A stretch of DNA of 64,000 nucleotides. Origin: Arabidopsis thaliana. Its lineage: Eukaryota; Streptophyta; Magnoliopsida; Brassicales; Brassicaceae. Location of the stretch: NCBI RefSeq assembly GCF_000001735.4, contig NC_003076.8, positions 20,959,835 to 21,023,834 on the forward strand, in the 5' to 3' direction. The notes under the pieces were generated by a model, which was not told the DNA's origin, did not search any database, and worked only from the letters and a program-made list of their open reading frames with translations. Position 1 is the first letter of the stretch, and each line of letters begins with the position of its first letter. This document shows, piece after piece, positions 10,235 to 20,415 of this stretch. The position numbers were made by a program, and so were the translations under genes.

Positions 10235-13200
10235 ATGGCTTCTTCTTCTTCTCGCAGCTGGACATACGATGTTTTCCCGAGTTTCAGTGGGGAAGATGTC
10301 CGTAAATCATTCCTCAGCCACCTTCTCAAGAAGCTTCATCGCAAATCAATCAATACATTCATAGACAACAACATCGAGAGAAGCCACGCGATCGCCCCTG
10401 ACCTTTTATCCGCGATAAATAACTCGATGATCTCAATCGTGGTATTCTCTAAGAAGTATGCTTCTTCCACCTGGTGCTTGAATGAATTGGTGGAGATCCA
10501 CAAGTGTTATAAGGAGTTGACTCAAATTGTCATTCCGATTTTCTACGAAGTTGATCCTTCTGATGTTAGAAAGCAAACCAGAGAGTTTGGCGAGTTCTTT
10601 AAAGTGACCTGCGTGGGGAAAACAGAAGATGTGAAGCAACAATGGATAGAAGCTCTTGAAGAGGTAGCAAGTATAGCCGGACATGATTCTAAGAATTGGT
10701 ATGTGTGTTTGGTTTATTTCTTTGCATAGGCTCTAATTTTGGTTTTAGTGATGTTCATTGTTTTCTTATGAGTATCTATTGACTTTAGGCCTAACGAAGC
10801 AAACATGATTGAACATATCGCCAAAGATGTGTTAAATAAACTTATTGCAACATCATCATCGAATTGTTTTGGAGATCTTGTCGGGATCGAAGCTCATTTA
10901 AAGGCAGTGAAGTCAATCTTGTGCTTGGAATCTGAGGAAGCAAGAATGGTAGGGATTTTGGGGCCTTCAGGCATTGGTAAGACTACCATAGCTAGAATTT
11001 TATACAGTAAGCTCTCTAGCCAATTCGACTATCACGTTTTTGGTTCTTTTAAGAGAACCAACCAGGACAACTATGGCATGAAGTTGAGTTGGGAAGAGCA
11101 GTTTCTGTCAGAAATTCTAGATCAAAAGGACCTAAAGATAAGCCAATTAGGTGTGGTGAAACAGAGGCTAAAGCATAAGAAAGTACTTATCGTTCTTGAT
11201 GATGTGGATAATCTAGAGCTATTAAAGACTTTAGTGGGACAAACCGGGTGGTTTGGACCTGGAAGCAGAATTATCGTGACCACTCAAGATAGGATCCTTC
11301 TCAAGTCTCACAAGATTGATCATATTTATGAGGTGGGGTACCCATCGAGAAAATTGGCTCTTCGGATTTTATGTCGATCTGCTTTCGACAGAAACTCCCC
11401 ACCTGATGGTTTCATGCAGCTTGCAAATGAAGTTACAGAGCTTGTTGGTAATCTTCCTTTGGCTCTCAATATCATGGGTTCGTCTTTGAAAGGGAGGGAC
11501 AAGGAAGAGTGGATAGAGATGATGCCTAGTCTCCGAAATAGTTTGGTGGATGGAGAAATTCTGAAAACATTAAGAGTCAGCTATGATCGATTACATGGGA
11601 ATTATCAAGAAATATTCCTTTATATTGCGTGTTTACTAAATTGCTGTGGAGTCGAATACATTATAAGCATGCTTGGAGATAATGCTATCATTGGGTTGAA
11701 AATACTGGCTGAGAAGTCCCTCATACATATATCACCACTGGACAAAACTGTAGAGATGCACAGTTTGCTACAAAAGTTGGGTAGAAAGATTGTTCGTGAT
11801 GAATCCTTTGGAAATCCTGGAAAACGCCGGTTCTTGTTGGATGCTGAGGATATTTGTGATGTATTTACCGATAATACCGTAAGTTCTTACATAATCTTTT
11901 CTTCACTGACTCTATTGACATCTAAGCAAGTCACTATTAAAAATTTGTTTTGATTGTTAAGAGAATGATTTTATATAGTGGGGATTATATTTCAGGGCAC
12001 AGAAACTGTACTAGGTATATCTCTTAACACATTGGAAATCAACGGGACATTGTCTGTAGATGATAAATCATTCCAAGGTATGCATAATCTCCAATTTCTT
12101 AAAGTTTTCGAGAATTGGCGGCGGGGGAGTGGTGAAGGCATATTGTCTTTACCTCAAGGCCTCAATTCTTTGCCCCGAAAACTCAGACTACTACACTGGT
12201 ATAAATTCCCGTTGAGGTGTATGCCTTCTAACTTCAAGGCCGAGTATCTGGTTAACCTAGAAATGGCGTATAGCCAGCTTGAGAGGTTGTGGGAAGGAAC
12301 TCAGGTAATACTATTAAGTAAGATTTTCTTCATTACTTAACTATTGTCCATTTTAAAAGAAAATCTTGCTCTTCTTTCTTCACTTCGATTGATAAATATG
12401 GAGTAAACAAAATGCTTTTACTTATTGAATATATGCATTATTTTTTTCATGTTCTGTTTTCAGCAACTTGGAAGTCTCAAGAAGATGGATCTGTCCAAGT
12501 CCGAAAATTTGAAAGAAATTCCAGATCTTTCTTACGCCGTAAATCTAGAGGAAATGGATCTTTGCAGTTGTAAATCTTTGGTAACACTTCCTTCCTCAGT
12601 TCGAAATCTTGATAAACTTAGGGTGTTAAGAATGAGTAGCTGCTCAAATGTCGAAGTTCTTCCAACTGATCTCAACTTGGAATCTCTCGATCTCCTTAAT
12701 CTTGAAGATTGCTCACAGTTGAGAAGTTTTCCTCAGATTTCAAGGAACATTTCAATTCTTAATCTAAGTGGAACTGCAATAGACGAAGAAAGTTCTTTAT
12801 GGATAGAGAATATGTCTAGGCTCACTCATCTCCGCTGGGACTTTTGTCCACTGAAAAGTCTGCCTTCTAACTTTCGTCAAGAACATCTCGTTTCTTTACA
12901 TATGACACATAGCAAGCTTGAGAAGTTATGGGAAGGAGCCCAGGTACTTATTCCATTTTATATTTTGGTCTTCCTTCGCTTTGCTTTTACATTTTGTTGA
13001 TTTAGCTTGCATACATGCATCTCTTTGAAGAAGTTTAATTAACGTCATGCTATAAGTATAACTGTATAATTTGATTTGTCAATCTATTGTTTAATCCAAA
13101 CAGCTCTTTTTGGTAATAACTAATAAGTCATCATTTAGATAAAATAAAACATCATTTTCTTAGATAATTATGGCTGGCTCATTGGACTCATGGGTGCCTA

Positions 13201-14726
13201 TTTTCTTGTTTATTTTATTTGTATTTCAGCCTTTTGGAAATCTCGTGAATATTGATCTTTCGCTATCTGAAAAGCTGAAAGAATTTCCAAATCTTTCAAA
13301 GGTCACCAATCTCGATACGTTGGATCTTTATGGTTGCAAAAGTTTGGTGACAGTTCCCTCCTCAATTCAGAGTCTCAGTAAGCTGACGGAATTGAACATG
13401 AGAAGATGCACAGGTCTCGAGGCTCTTCCTACGGATGTGAACTTGGAATCTCTTCATACTCTAGATCTCAGTGGGTGCTCAAAGTTGACAACTTTTCCTA
13501 AGATTTCAAGAAACATTGAACGTCTCCTTCTGGACGACACTGCGATTGAAGAAGTTCCTTCGTGGATTGATGATTTCTTTGAGCTCACTACACTCAGTAT
13601 GAAAGGTTGCAAGAGGTTAAGAAACATCTCTACAAGCATTTGTGAATTGAAATGTATTGAGGTGGCAAACTTCTCTGACTGTGAAAGACTCACAGAATTT
13701 GATGATGCAAGTATGGTAAGAAGAATCTTACGCACCATTGATGATCTGATAGCACTGTACGAGGAGGCTTCATTTCTTCATGCAATATTTGTACTGTGCA
13801 GAAAACTCGTATCAATATGTGCAATGGTTTTTAAATATCCCCAAGCTCTCTCTTACTTCTTCAACAGTCCAGAGGCTGATCTCATTTTCGCTAACTGCTC
13901 CAGTTTGGATCGAGATGCGGAGACACTCATCCTAGAATCAAATCACGGGTGCGCGGTCTTACCAGGTGGAAAAGTGCCTAACTGTTTCATGAATCAAGCT
14001 TGTGGAAGTTCCGTATCTATTCCTTTACATGAGAGCTATTATTCTGAAGAATTTCTTGGCTTTAAGGCTTGCATTGTGCTTGAAACTCCGCCTGACCTGA
14101 ATTTTAAACAATCGTGGATTTGGGTACGCTGCTATTTCAGAGACAAATGTGTCGAGCATAGTGTCCAGTTTTCCTGGGACTCGAATAAGATGGATCACCT
14201 GCTTATGATCAACTTTCGGCTCCCTACAAAAGAAATAATTGGATGTCCATCTCAATTGGACACCGATGACTTGATGTTTTTTTTTTACCACCATATGTAT
14301 TATGCTTGTAATTCCTACGTAAATCCTTCTCCATGCTCAGTCCAAAGGATAAAAGGATGTGGTATAAAATTTTGGGATGTCTCTCCCAGAGTTCTATCTC
14401 AAAGTGAGCTTGATACTTACTTCTCCTGGCCAGGTAACTTCTAACATTTTACAACTGTAATTTTATCCTAATTCATAATGGACTAGAACATGACTAAGAT
14501 TAGACCAAGACTAAAGTGATAAATGACTATCAATTTCATAGTTTTTCATGCCAACCAGTTTCTTCTTCTTCTTGCAGTTAAAGGTGAAGGTGAAGCTGAA
14601 GGTGAAAGTGAAGGTGAAAGCGAAGACGAACAAGAAGAAGACGAAGATGAAGATGCATATTTGGAGATTGAGGATGACTCGAGCTTGTCGTCGTTTGTAG
14701 GTATTGAGAACATCTTACAGCTCTAG
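10235..14726 (+). CDS. TIR-NB-LRR immune receptor (RPP5/SNC1-like class)
   Basis: This is a TNL-type intracellular receptor. I read exons at 10235-10698, 10789-11878, 11996-12304, 12464-12943, 13230-14433 and 14578-14726, all joining in frame (about 1231 residues). The TIR domain is residues 8-150 ([16 protein letters not shown]), with the conserved catalytic Glu at residue 84 in WCLNEL, as needed for TIR NADase activity. NB-ARC follows: P-loop GPSGIGKTT (Lys 219), Walker [26 protein letters not shown], and NLPLAL. The MHD motif reads MHS at residues 478-480, a variant also seen in RPP5-like proteins. Exons 3-5 encode degenerate LRRs, then a C-terminal jelly-roll-like region. The last exon is a striking acidic tail of GEGE/ESE repeats. 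The 3' end is uncertain: a donor at about 14698 (TTT|GTAGGT) and an acceptor at 14814 (cacag|GTGG) allow another ending. The copia remnant lies just upstream. Confidence 0.93.
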
Positions 14727-15566
14727 TTTTCTACTGATTTAGGATCAACTTGGGATTAGACCATGAATATAGACTATAGTCTCTAACGGTGACACCTTCA
14801 TGATTTTCACAGGTGGAGGAGAATATTGGTGAATCTTTTCTAAATACAAACACCTTAGTTCGGTGACTCTTTGAGTTTGATGGTGAACTTTGAGGCTATA
14901 ATTGGCTCAGGCAAGAGTTCTTCTACTGGATTCAATAAAAACCATCATCTTTTGGATTTAATAGCTTAGCTTCTCTATTTTTGGTCTCAAAAACTAAAGT
15001 ACAATAACGTGTATATACTTAATAATGAACCACACTTACCGTATTATTGATTTCGATCGATCAGTTACATTCACAGATGAAACATGTTGCGGTAGATTAC
15101 CATTTCATAAATCATACAGGATCAAGTTCAAAACAGCAAGTTACTGAATCCACATCGTACTCGTCACACGTTGCACTCTTAGTGCTTTCGGCAGACCACA
15201 CGAGCTACAAGAGCCAGGCAGTCCTTTTATCCATAACCAAAACAAATATGTGAAGAATTTTTGTACCATCTCTATCCAATACTATCTTAAAAAACAATGT
15301 GTAAACAAACAAACAAAAATTATGTTAGCGTTCGTCTAGAAGATTATAAACAAAAATTATGATTATAAAGATTCTTTCATCTAAAAGAGTAACTAATCTA
15401 ATAGAACTCTTATGTTTGCTTTAAGTTACATTGTACGTAAAAAAAGAGAGACCTACAAGTGTGTGTATTGTGTAATGAATATACTTTAGAAATCCTTAAA
15501 TCAACTAATCCGTGGTATGAATAAATGATCTTGTACGTATATATAAATATATCTTTTGCTCCTAGA
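14727..15566. other. Convergent intergenic region between the TNL gene and YLS7
   Basis: Both neighbours point their 3' ends here, so this holds two 3' untranslated regions and perhaps an alternative last exon of the TNL gene (from 14814). The small open frame at 15047-15253 has no recognisable product. Confidence 0.5.
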
Positions 15567-17544
15567 TCAAGATGATGGTGAACTTTGTCTGCCTTCAAAA
15601 TCTCTCCTAATAATCTCCAGAACCATCTCGTTCCATGTGTCCACTGGCCCTGGCATGCACCAATGCAAACAGTCTTGTGGAGGAGGCTGACCGTCTGGTC
15701 CACGTTTTGTGATCTTTTTCGGGTCAGGACTCCTGTATGGACCAGGATGACCGTCGTGGCGATACCCGAAAGCCTCAGTGATATCCATTAGCTTCAGCTT
15801 CTTCGATCTATTCCCGAGCTTATCATCCGCGACAGCACGGTGAAACCCTGTTGCTTGCTTCTCGTGCATTATCTCTGTGAACCCGTTTGTAACTAAATTC
15901 CCAGGAGGAAGCGGCTCTACTTTACCTGTGCATGATCCACCAGTGTTCCACGCACCGCCTTCATAATGATCAGGCGACCAAGTACGTAAGATGGTCAGAC
16001 CCGTGTAGTTTGGGTGTTTAGCCATTGCCTTTATGATTGTTTCTACAGAGATCCCAAATGCTTCGACGTTGTTAATCTTTTCGGGTTTTGATTTGTCTGG
16101 CCACCATAACTGGCCTCCCACAATCTGGTCATTTAAAATATAGACAGACTGTTTTGCAAACCAGTGACCTGATGAAAGTACAACCACATCGAAATTCGGA
16201 AGAGCTTCAATTATGCGCTCATCGGGTTGGTCAAGCTTGAGTTTAGTTACACCATCTGTAGCAAAACCAAACGGTTCATTGAACTGATGGACCAGCCAAG
16301 ATGACCACATCCGAGCTATCATCACCGATGATGACCTGAAATACCATCTCTGCATCTTCCTGTTCCCACGGTTAACCGGAGTTTCTACCTGAAAACAACA
16401 ACATCATTCAAAAGTTTAATCATACAGACAAAACAAACTCTTGGAAAAAGAAAGAAGCTCTATATAGTGACACAAAGTATAAGAAAACACTTGCCTGCCA
16501 AAGAAGACACATCATGGACTCCATCTGATTACGAGCTACTGAATCGCCTATAAAAGCTAGTGTCTTGCCTCTCATTAGCTCAAGAAATTTCTTAGCATCA
16601 AAACGCGGAAGATCACACTGAGACGGTTTCCATCTCCAGTTTTCATACCCCTTGTCAGGTCTTCCATTGCCCTGACAGTTTTGCATCTGTGTCAAAAGAG
16701 GACAAGAGTTGTTTGTATACAACGGTCCCATCGGATCATAAAACCAGTTACCATGATATAAATCACATTCTGCAAAATGGTCAAAGCAAATCAGAAAAGC
16801 TTCAGTAAGAAAAGTGATAAACACAATTTCAAAAAAATCCTGAGAGAAGACATGAAGGAGACATAATTGTCAAAAGGTAGTTATATTTTACCAAATCAGA
16901 TAACTATTAGTATAAAGGAGGTACCTAACTATATAGTCCAAAGGTCATTAAGATTCCAGATTAAGGACTTAAGAGTTAAATGCATCATTAATTAGTAGCA
17001 TTGGTTTTTTGTCTCAGTGATCCTTCAAGAGTAATTAAGTCAAATCATCATTAAATAGCTACTTAACTTACTCCACATAAATTTGCACACTAATCTACAA
17101 CAATTAGAGAAACTTAAGCAATCACTTAACAGTACCTGTTTCTACATGATCTTGTGTAGCTTCTTCATCAATGGAAACATTTGAAGACTTCCCTGAGTTT
17201 GTTTCTTCACCTAATCTAACATCATTCGAATCATGAGATCCCTTGGGAAGCACTTTATCATCACTATCTTGTGTCAATACTGGTGGTGACTCTGAGCTAG
17301 AAACAGGAGATGGGTTACGATCAGGATCATGGATACTATGGTGAAACTGGACGTTTTGAGTGGTCTCTGTTCTGTAGAAATAGTCAGTAACAGAGGAACC
17401 AATGGGATACGTGAAAAGAAGCAGAGAAGCGAAGATGACGAAAGAAGTTAATCCACCAATAGCAAATGCAATTGAAGAAACTTTTCGAGGAAACAACAAC
17501 ACAGTCGTCTTTGAATTTGAAACTCGTGGAGAAGCCAAAGTCAT
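15567..17544 (-). CDS. YLS7: YLS7 / trichome birefringence-like protein (TBL17)
   Basis: This is a member of the TBL/PC-esterase family, type II membrane proteins of the Golgi that acetylate cell-wall polysaccharides. I read three minus-strand exons: 17544-17136, 16769-16495 and 16388-15567. They sum to 1506 nt, or 501 residues. One transmembrane helix spans residues 24-46, followed by a Ser/Thr/Asp-rich stem. The TBL domain carries the family GDS motif (FIGDSVARNQ) and, near the C-terminus, the DxxH motif (DCLHWCMPGPVDTWNE). The Ser and Asp/His of these motifs are the expected catalytic residues. I chose the ATG at 17544 because the in-frame codon farther upstream is TTG. The second intron has a GC donor (TGGCAG|GCAAGT). 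YLS7 was named as a leaf-senescence-induced transcript; its exact acetyl acceptor is not shown by the sequence. Confidence 0.95.
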
Positions 17545-18368
17545 GATTTTTCTGCACAAAACCTATAAAAAAAAACAGAGCAATCATTCATTGATGGATT
17601 ACATATCTAACTGGGTTCCGCTAAATCACAATAAAGTTTCGATTTTTACAATTTGTTTACTAATCTCTATTAGGTGAAAAAAGGAATCAATAAGAGAAAA
17701 ACTTACATTTAGAATTGAAAACGAGACAAGGACGATCGAAGAAGCTTTTGCTTTGGAGAGGAATAAATAAATCGACAAGATCTGGGAGTTTGAGAGAGAA
17801 GCGTGGAAGGAAGAACAATGTTATGAATTGTTAAAGTCAAACTTATTTTAGTCAAAAAAAAAAAAAACTAAACAATTTAGGAGTTTTTTATTTTTCTTCT
17901 TTTGAAGTTATTTTTGATTTGGTTATTGTGTATGATATTATAATTCATATAATTATTACGGTTATATTTCATAATTAGTTTAATCGTGTATGTTCAACTT
18001 TTTTAATTGAACTAGATTATTAGTTAAACTAAATCGAATTACGATTGGTTAGACTGTTAGATTTTTATTAAATCAAATTTAACTTGAAAATAAATCAAAA
18101 TCTTCACTCTTCATTTTGATTAAACTAAACAAAAAATAAACTAAACAATTTAGGAGTTTTTTCTTTTTTCTTTTTTGAAGTTTTTTATTGATTTGGTCAT
18201 TTTGCATGATATTATAATTATTACGGTTATATTTCATAATTAGTTTAATCGTGTATGTCCAACTTTTTTAATTGAACTAGATTATTAGTTAAACTAAACC
18301 GAACTACATTTGGTTAGACTATTAGATTTTTATTATATCAAACTTAACTTGAAAATAAATCAAAATCC
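17545..18368. other. YLS7 promoter side and tandem repeat region
   Basis: From 17545 to about 17830 is the YLS7 leader, probably with a 5' UTR intron, and its promoter. The rest is the AT-rich tandem duplication listed separately. I see no gene here. Confidence 0.5.
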
Positions 18369-18375
18369 TCACTCT
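17868..18375. repeat. Tandem duplication of about 240 bp (two copies)
   Basis: Copy A is about 17868-18110 and copy B about 18141-18375, a period near 273 bp. Both start with ctaaacaatttaggagtttt and share gttatatttcataattag, ttaattgaactagattatta and cttgaaaataaatcaaaatc in the same order. Small indels and point differences distinguish them: B lacks part of the aattcatat block. Copy B ends at the stop codon of the interrupted frame on the minus strand, so the duplicated unit abuts that locus. Confidence 0.85.
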
Positions 18376-19199
18376 CGATTAACAATAAACGTTTTCCCTT
18401 TCTTCCCCTTCTTGCGCTTGTTCTTTTCAAGCTTCTTCTCCTTCATCAACTTTTCAATAAACTCATCGTTCTTTTTCTCAAACTCTCTCAGAAGTTTCTT
18501 AAGTTGCTGCTTGTCGTTTGCCAGTTTCCTTAAATCTGCAGTAGTTAGTTTGATTTTACTTCCAAACTTGATTCACAGAGAAATAAGCTTCCTTATGTCA
18601 TTCTCCACGTCATCCTCCTCCTCCTCTTTCTTCTTGTCCTTCTTCTTCTCCTTGAGATCCCAGATAATGCCAACTTCTTCTTCAAGGATTTTTGTATCAA
18701 AGTAGTCATTTTCGTTACCAGGTGCAGAAACAGTCCACTTGGAGTAGTTGATAAGGTCACGTTCAAGGTTAAAGTGATGAATGGCATATGTGTATGCAAC
18801 AGACACAGATCCATCCTTTTCCCATGAGACATGAGCCTCTTCTTTCTCCTTCTCCACAAGAACCTTTTCAACTCCCTCTTCTTTCCCTTGAGCTTCAAGT
18901 CCCTCTTTCCTCTCCTGAACCACACGTTGAACTCCTTTGGCCACTAAAGGATGCCAAAAATCCTCGAAAAGGAATCGAGGCTTTGGAGCCTAAGAGAGTA
19001 TCTCTTTGTGAATAGTTTTAACAAGCACAGTGTAAAAATTTTCTTCCTTGACATTTTTTCTTCTGGTAATGAGAAATAAGATAAAAATTTGGAGAAAAAG
19101 AGGATGAAGCAGAAGAAGAAGTATGTAAAAAGAGTAGTTATAGGTGGTTAAACTTAAAGCTATCATTGTTGTCGTCTTGTATGGGGGAGGAACACTCAA
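18369..19199 (-). pseudogene. Interrupted lysine/glutamate-rich reading frame, function unknown
   Basis: I do not recognise this protein. On the minus strand one frame runs from about 19199 to 18369 with only two stops, a TAG at 18992-18990 and a TGA at 18575-18573. The first part has a hydrophobic anchor-like stretch (YNYSFYILLLLLHPLFLQIF). The TAG lies at a plausible acceptor (ctcttag|GCTCCAAAG), so an intron could remove it. The middle part starts APKPRFLFEDFWHPLVAKG and contains VSWEKDGSVSVAYTYAIHHF and a run of K/E residues. After the TGA the same frame continues (IKFGSKIKLTTADLRKLAND), then a basic coiled-coil-like end rich in K and E, stopping at 18369. That coding character continues on both sides of the TGA suggests a single nonsense change in a former or lineage-specific gene. 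Confidence 0.5.
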
Positions 19200-20415
19200 A
19201 ATCGTTTCACAGAGACTTGCAGGAGGTTTCTTATTTTATGAGGACAAGAGGTGAGAAGTAGAGGAAGCCCAAAGTTGGTTATTTTCCTTTTCAAGATTTT
19301 TCAACAATTAATAAGAAATATTATATGAACGTATCTTTAAATCAATTAATTATTAGCATTTGTTTTCATAAACCTTATAAGGCATCCCCTTGTTCTCCAA
19401 AACAATTACTGTCATCCTCTTTCTAAGTGAAAATTATATTTTTTTTTATCGTCTCTAAGTTGTTTAAGGGGTTAAAATACTAATTACAAAAACACAATCT
19501 AAAACATAAATAATAAATACGTTTATCTCTTACATATTTTTGCTGAGATTTTTTTATTAGAAGTATAAAGATTTTTGGGGAAATTTGATACTAAGGATCT
19601 TTTTTAGAACTAAAAAGGAAAACAAAAATATTTTACAAAATGATATATTTCGATATATAAAGTTTTAATGCAGTAATGAAACTCAAAATGATTGATAACA
19701 CTTTCTAATACTTTTATGTTGCAAAAACAAAATCATGGTGCAAAATCCACTACTTTTATGTTGTAGTATATTTCTAGAAGAAATTTGGTTTCATGGTATA
19801 TATTGGGTATTAAATAAAGATTGGACTATCTTCCCTTTGGCTTTGGTGTGTCATAGATAGTGATAAGAAATACCTCTTTTTTTGGGCATTATTTGTTGAC
19901 AAACGATATAGAAAATTATAAACAAAATAAAGATCATTGGAAAAACATCATTTGACCAAAGATGTGTATATGTGTCCCAATCAGAAAGTTCATAACAAGT
20001 TCCTCTCTTCTCTTCTCAATTCTTATGCATCCACATCATCATTGATTTAATGCTTTTAAAAACAGAACATTACATTTATTTTTTTAAAAATGTATTACTT
20101 TTTGGACAATACAAGTTTGATACATATAACGGATTTCGCAAAATATTTCATGTTCTTTTTGCAAACAAATAATCCCCAAAAAAAACTAAAGGAAAAGAAA
20201 TTCGTAAAGACCAAACTCGTAATAAAGAGTATATACTGTTTCCCCTTAAAAAAAAAAACCAACCTAAAATTAAAACCCGTGGGTTTAAGGATTTGATCTT
20301 TTAATGTTCACAAAATCGAGACCCTAAATTGCTCTCACACTCACTTCCCAATCTTCTTAGTTCAATTTCAATTTTTAGAATTAGAATCTCTGAATCCCAG
20401 ATTCCGGTAGAGAAG
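19200..20415. other. AT-rich intergenic region upstream of CPSF160
   Basis: Mostly AT-rich with no supported gene. The last 100 bases or so, before 20416, are the CPSF160 leader. The interval also contains the 5' flank of the interrupted minus-strand frame. Confidence 0.5.

Noticed and set aside
15047-15253. 68-codon frame as a small gene
   Set aside because: No homology, and it lies in the 3' flank between two convergent genes.
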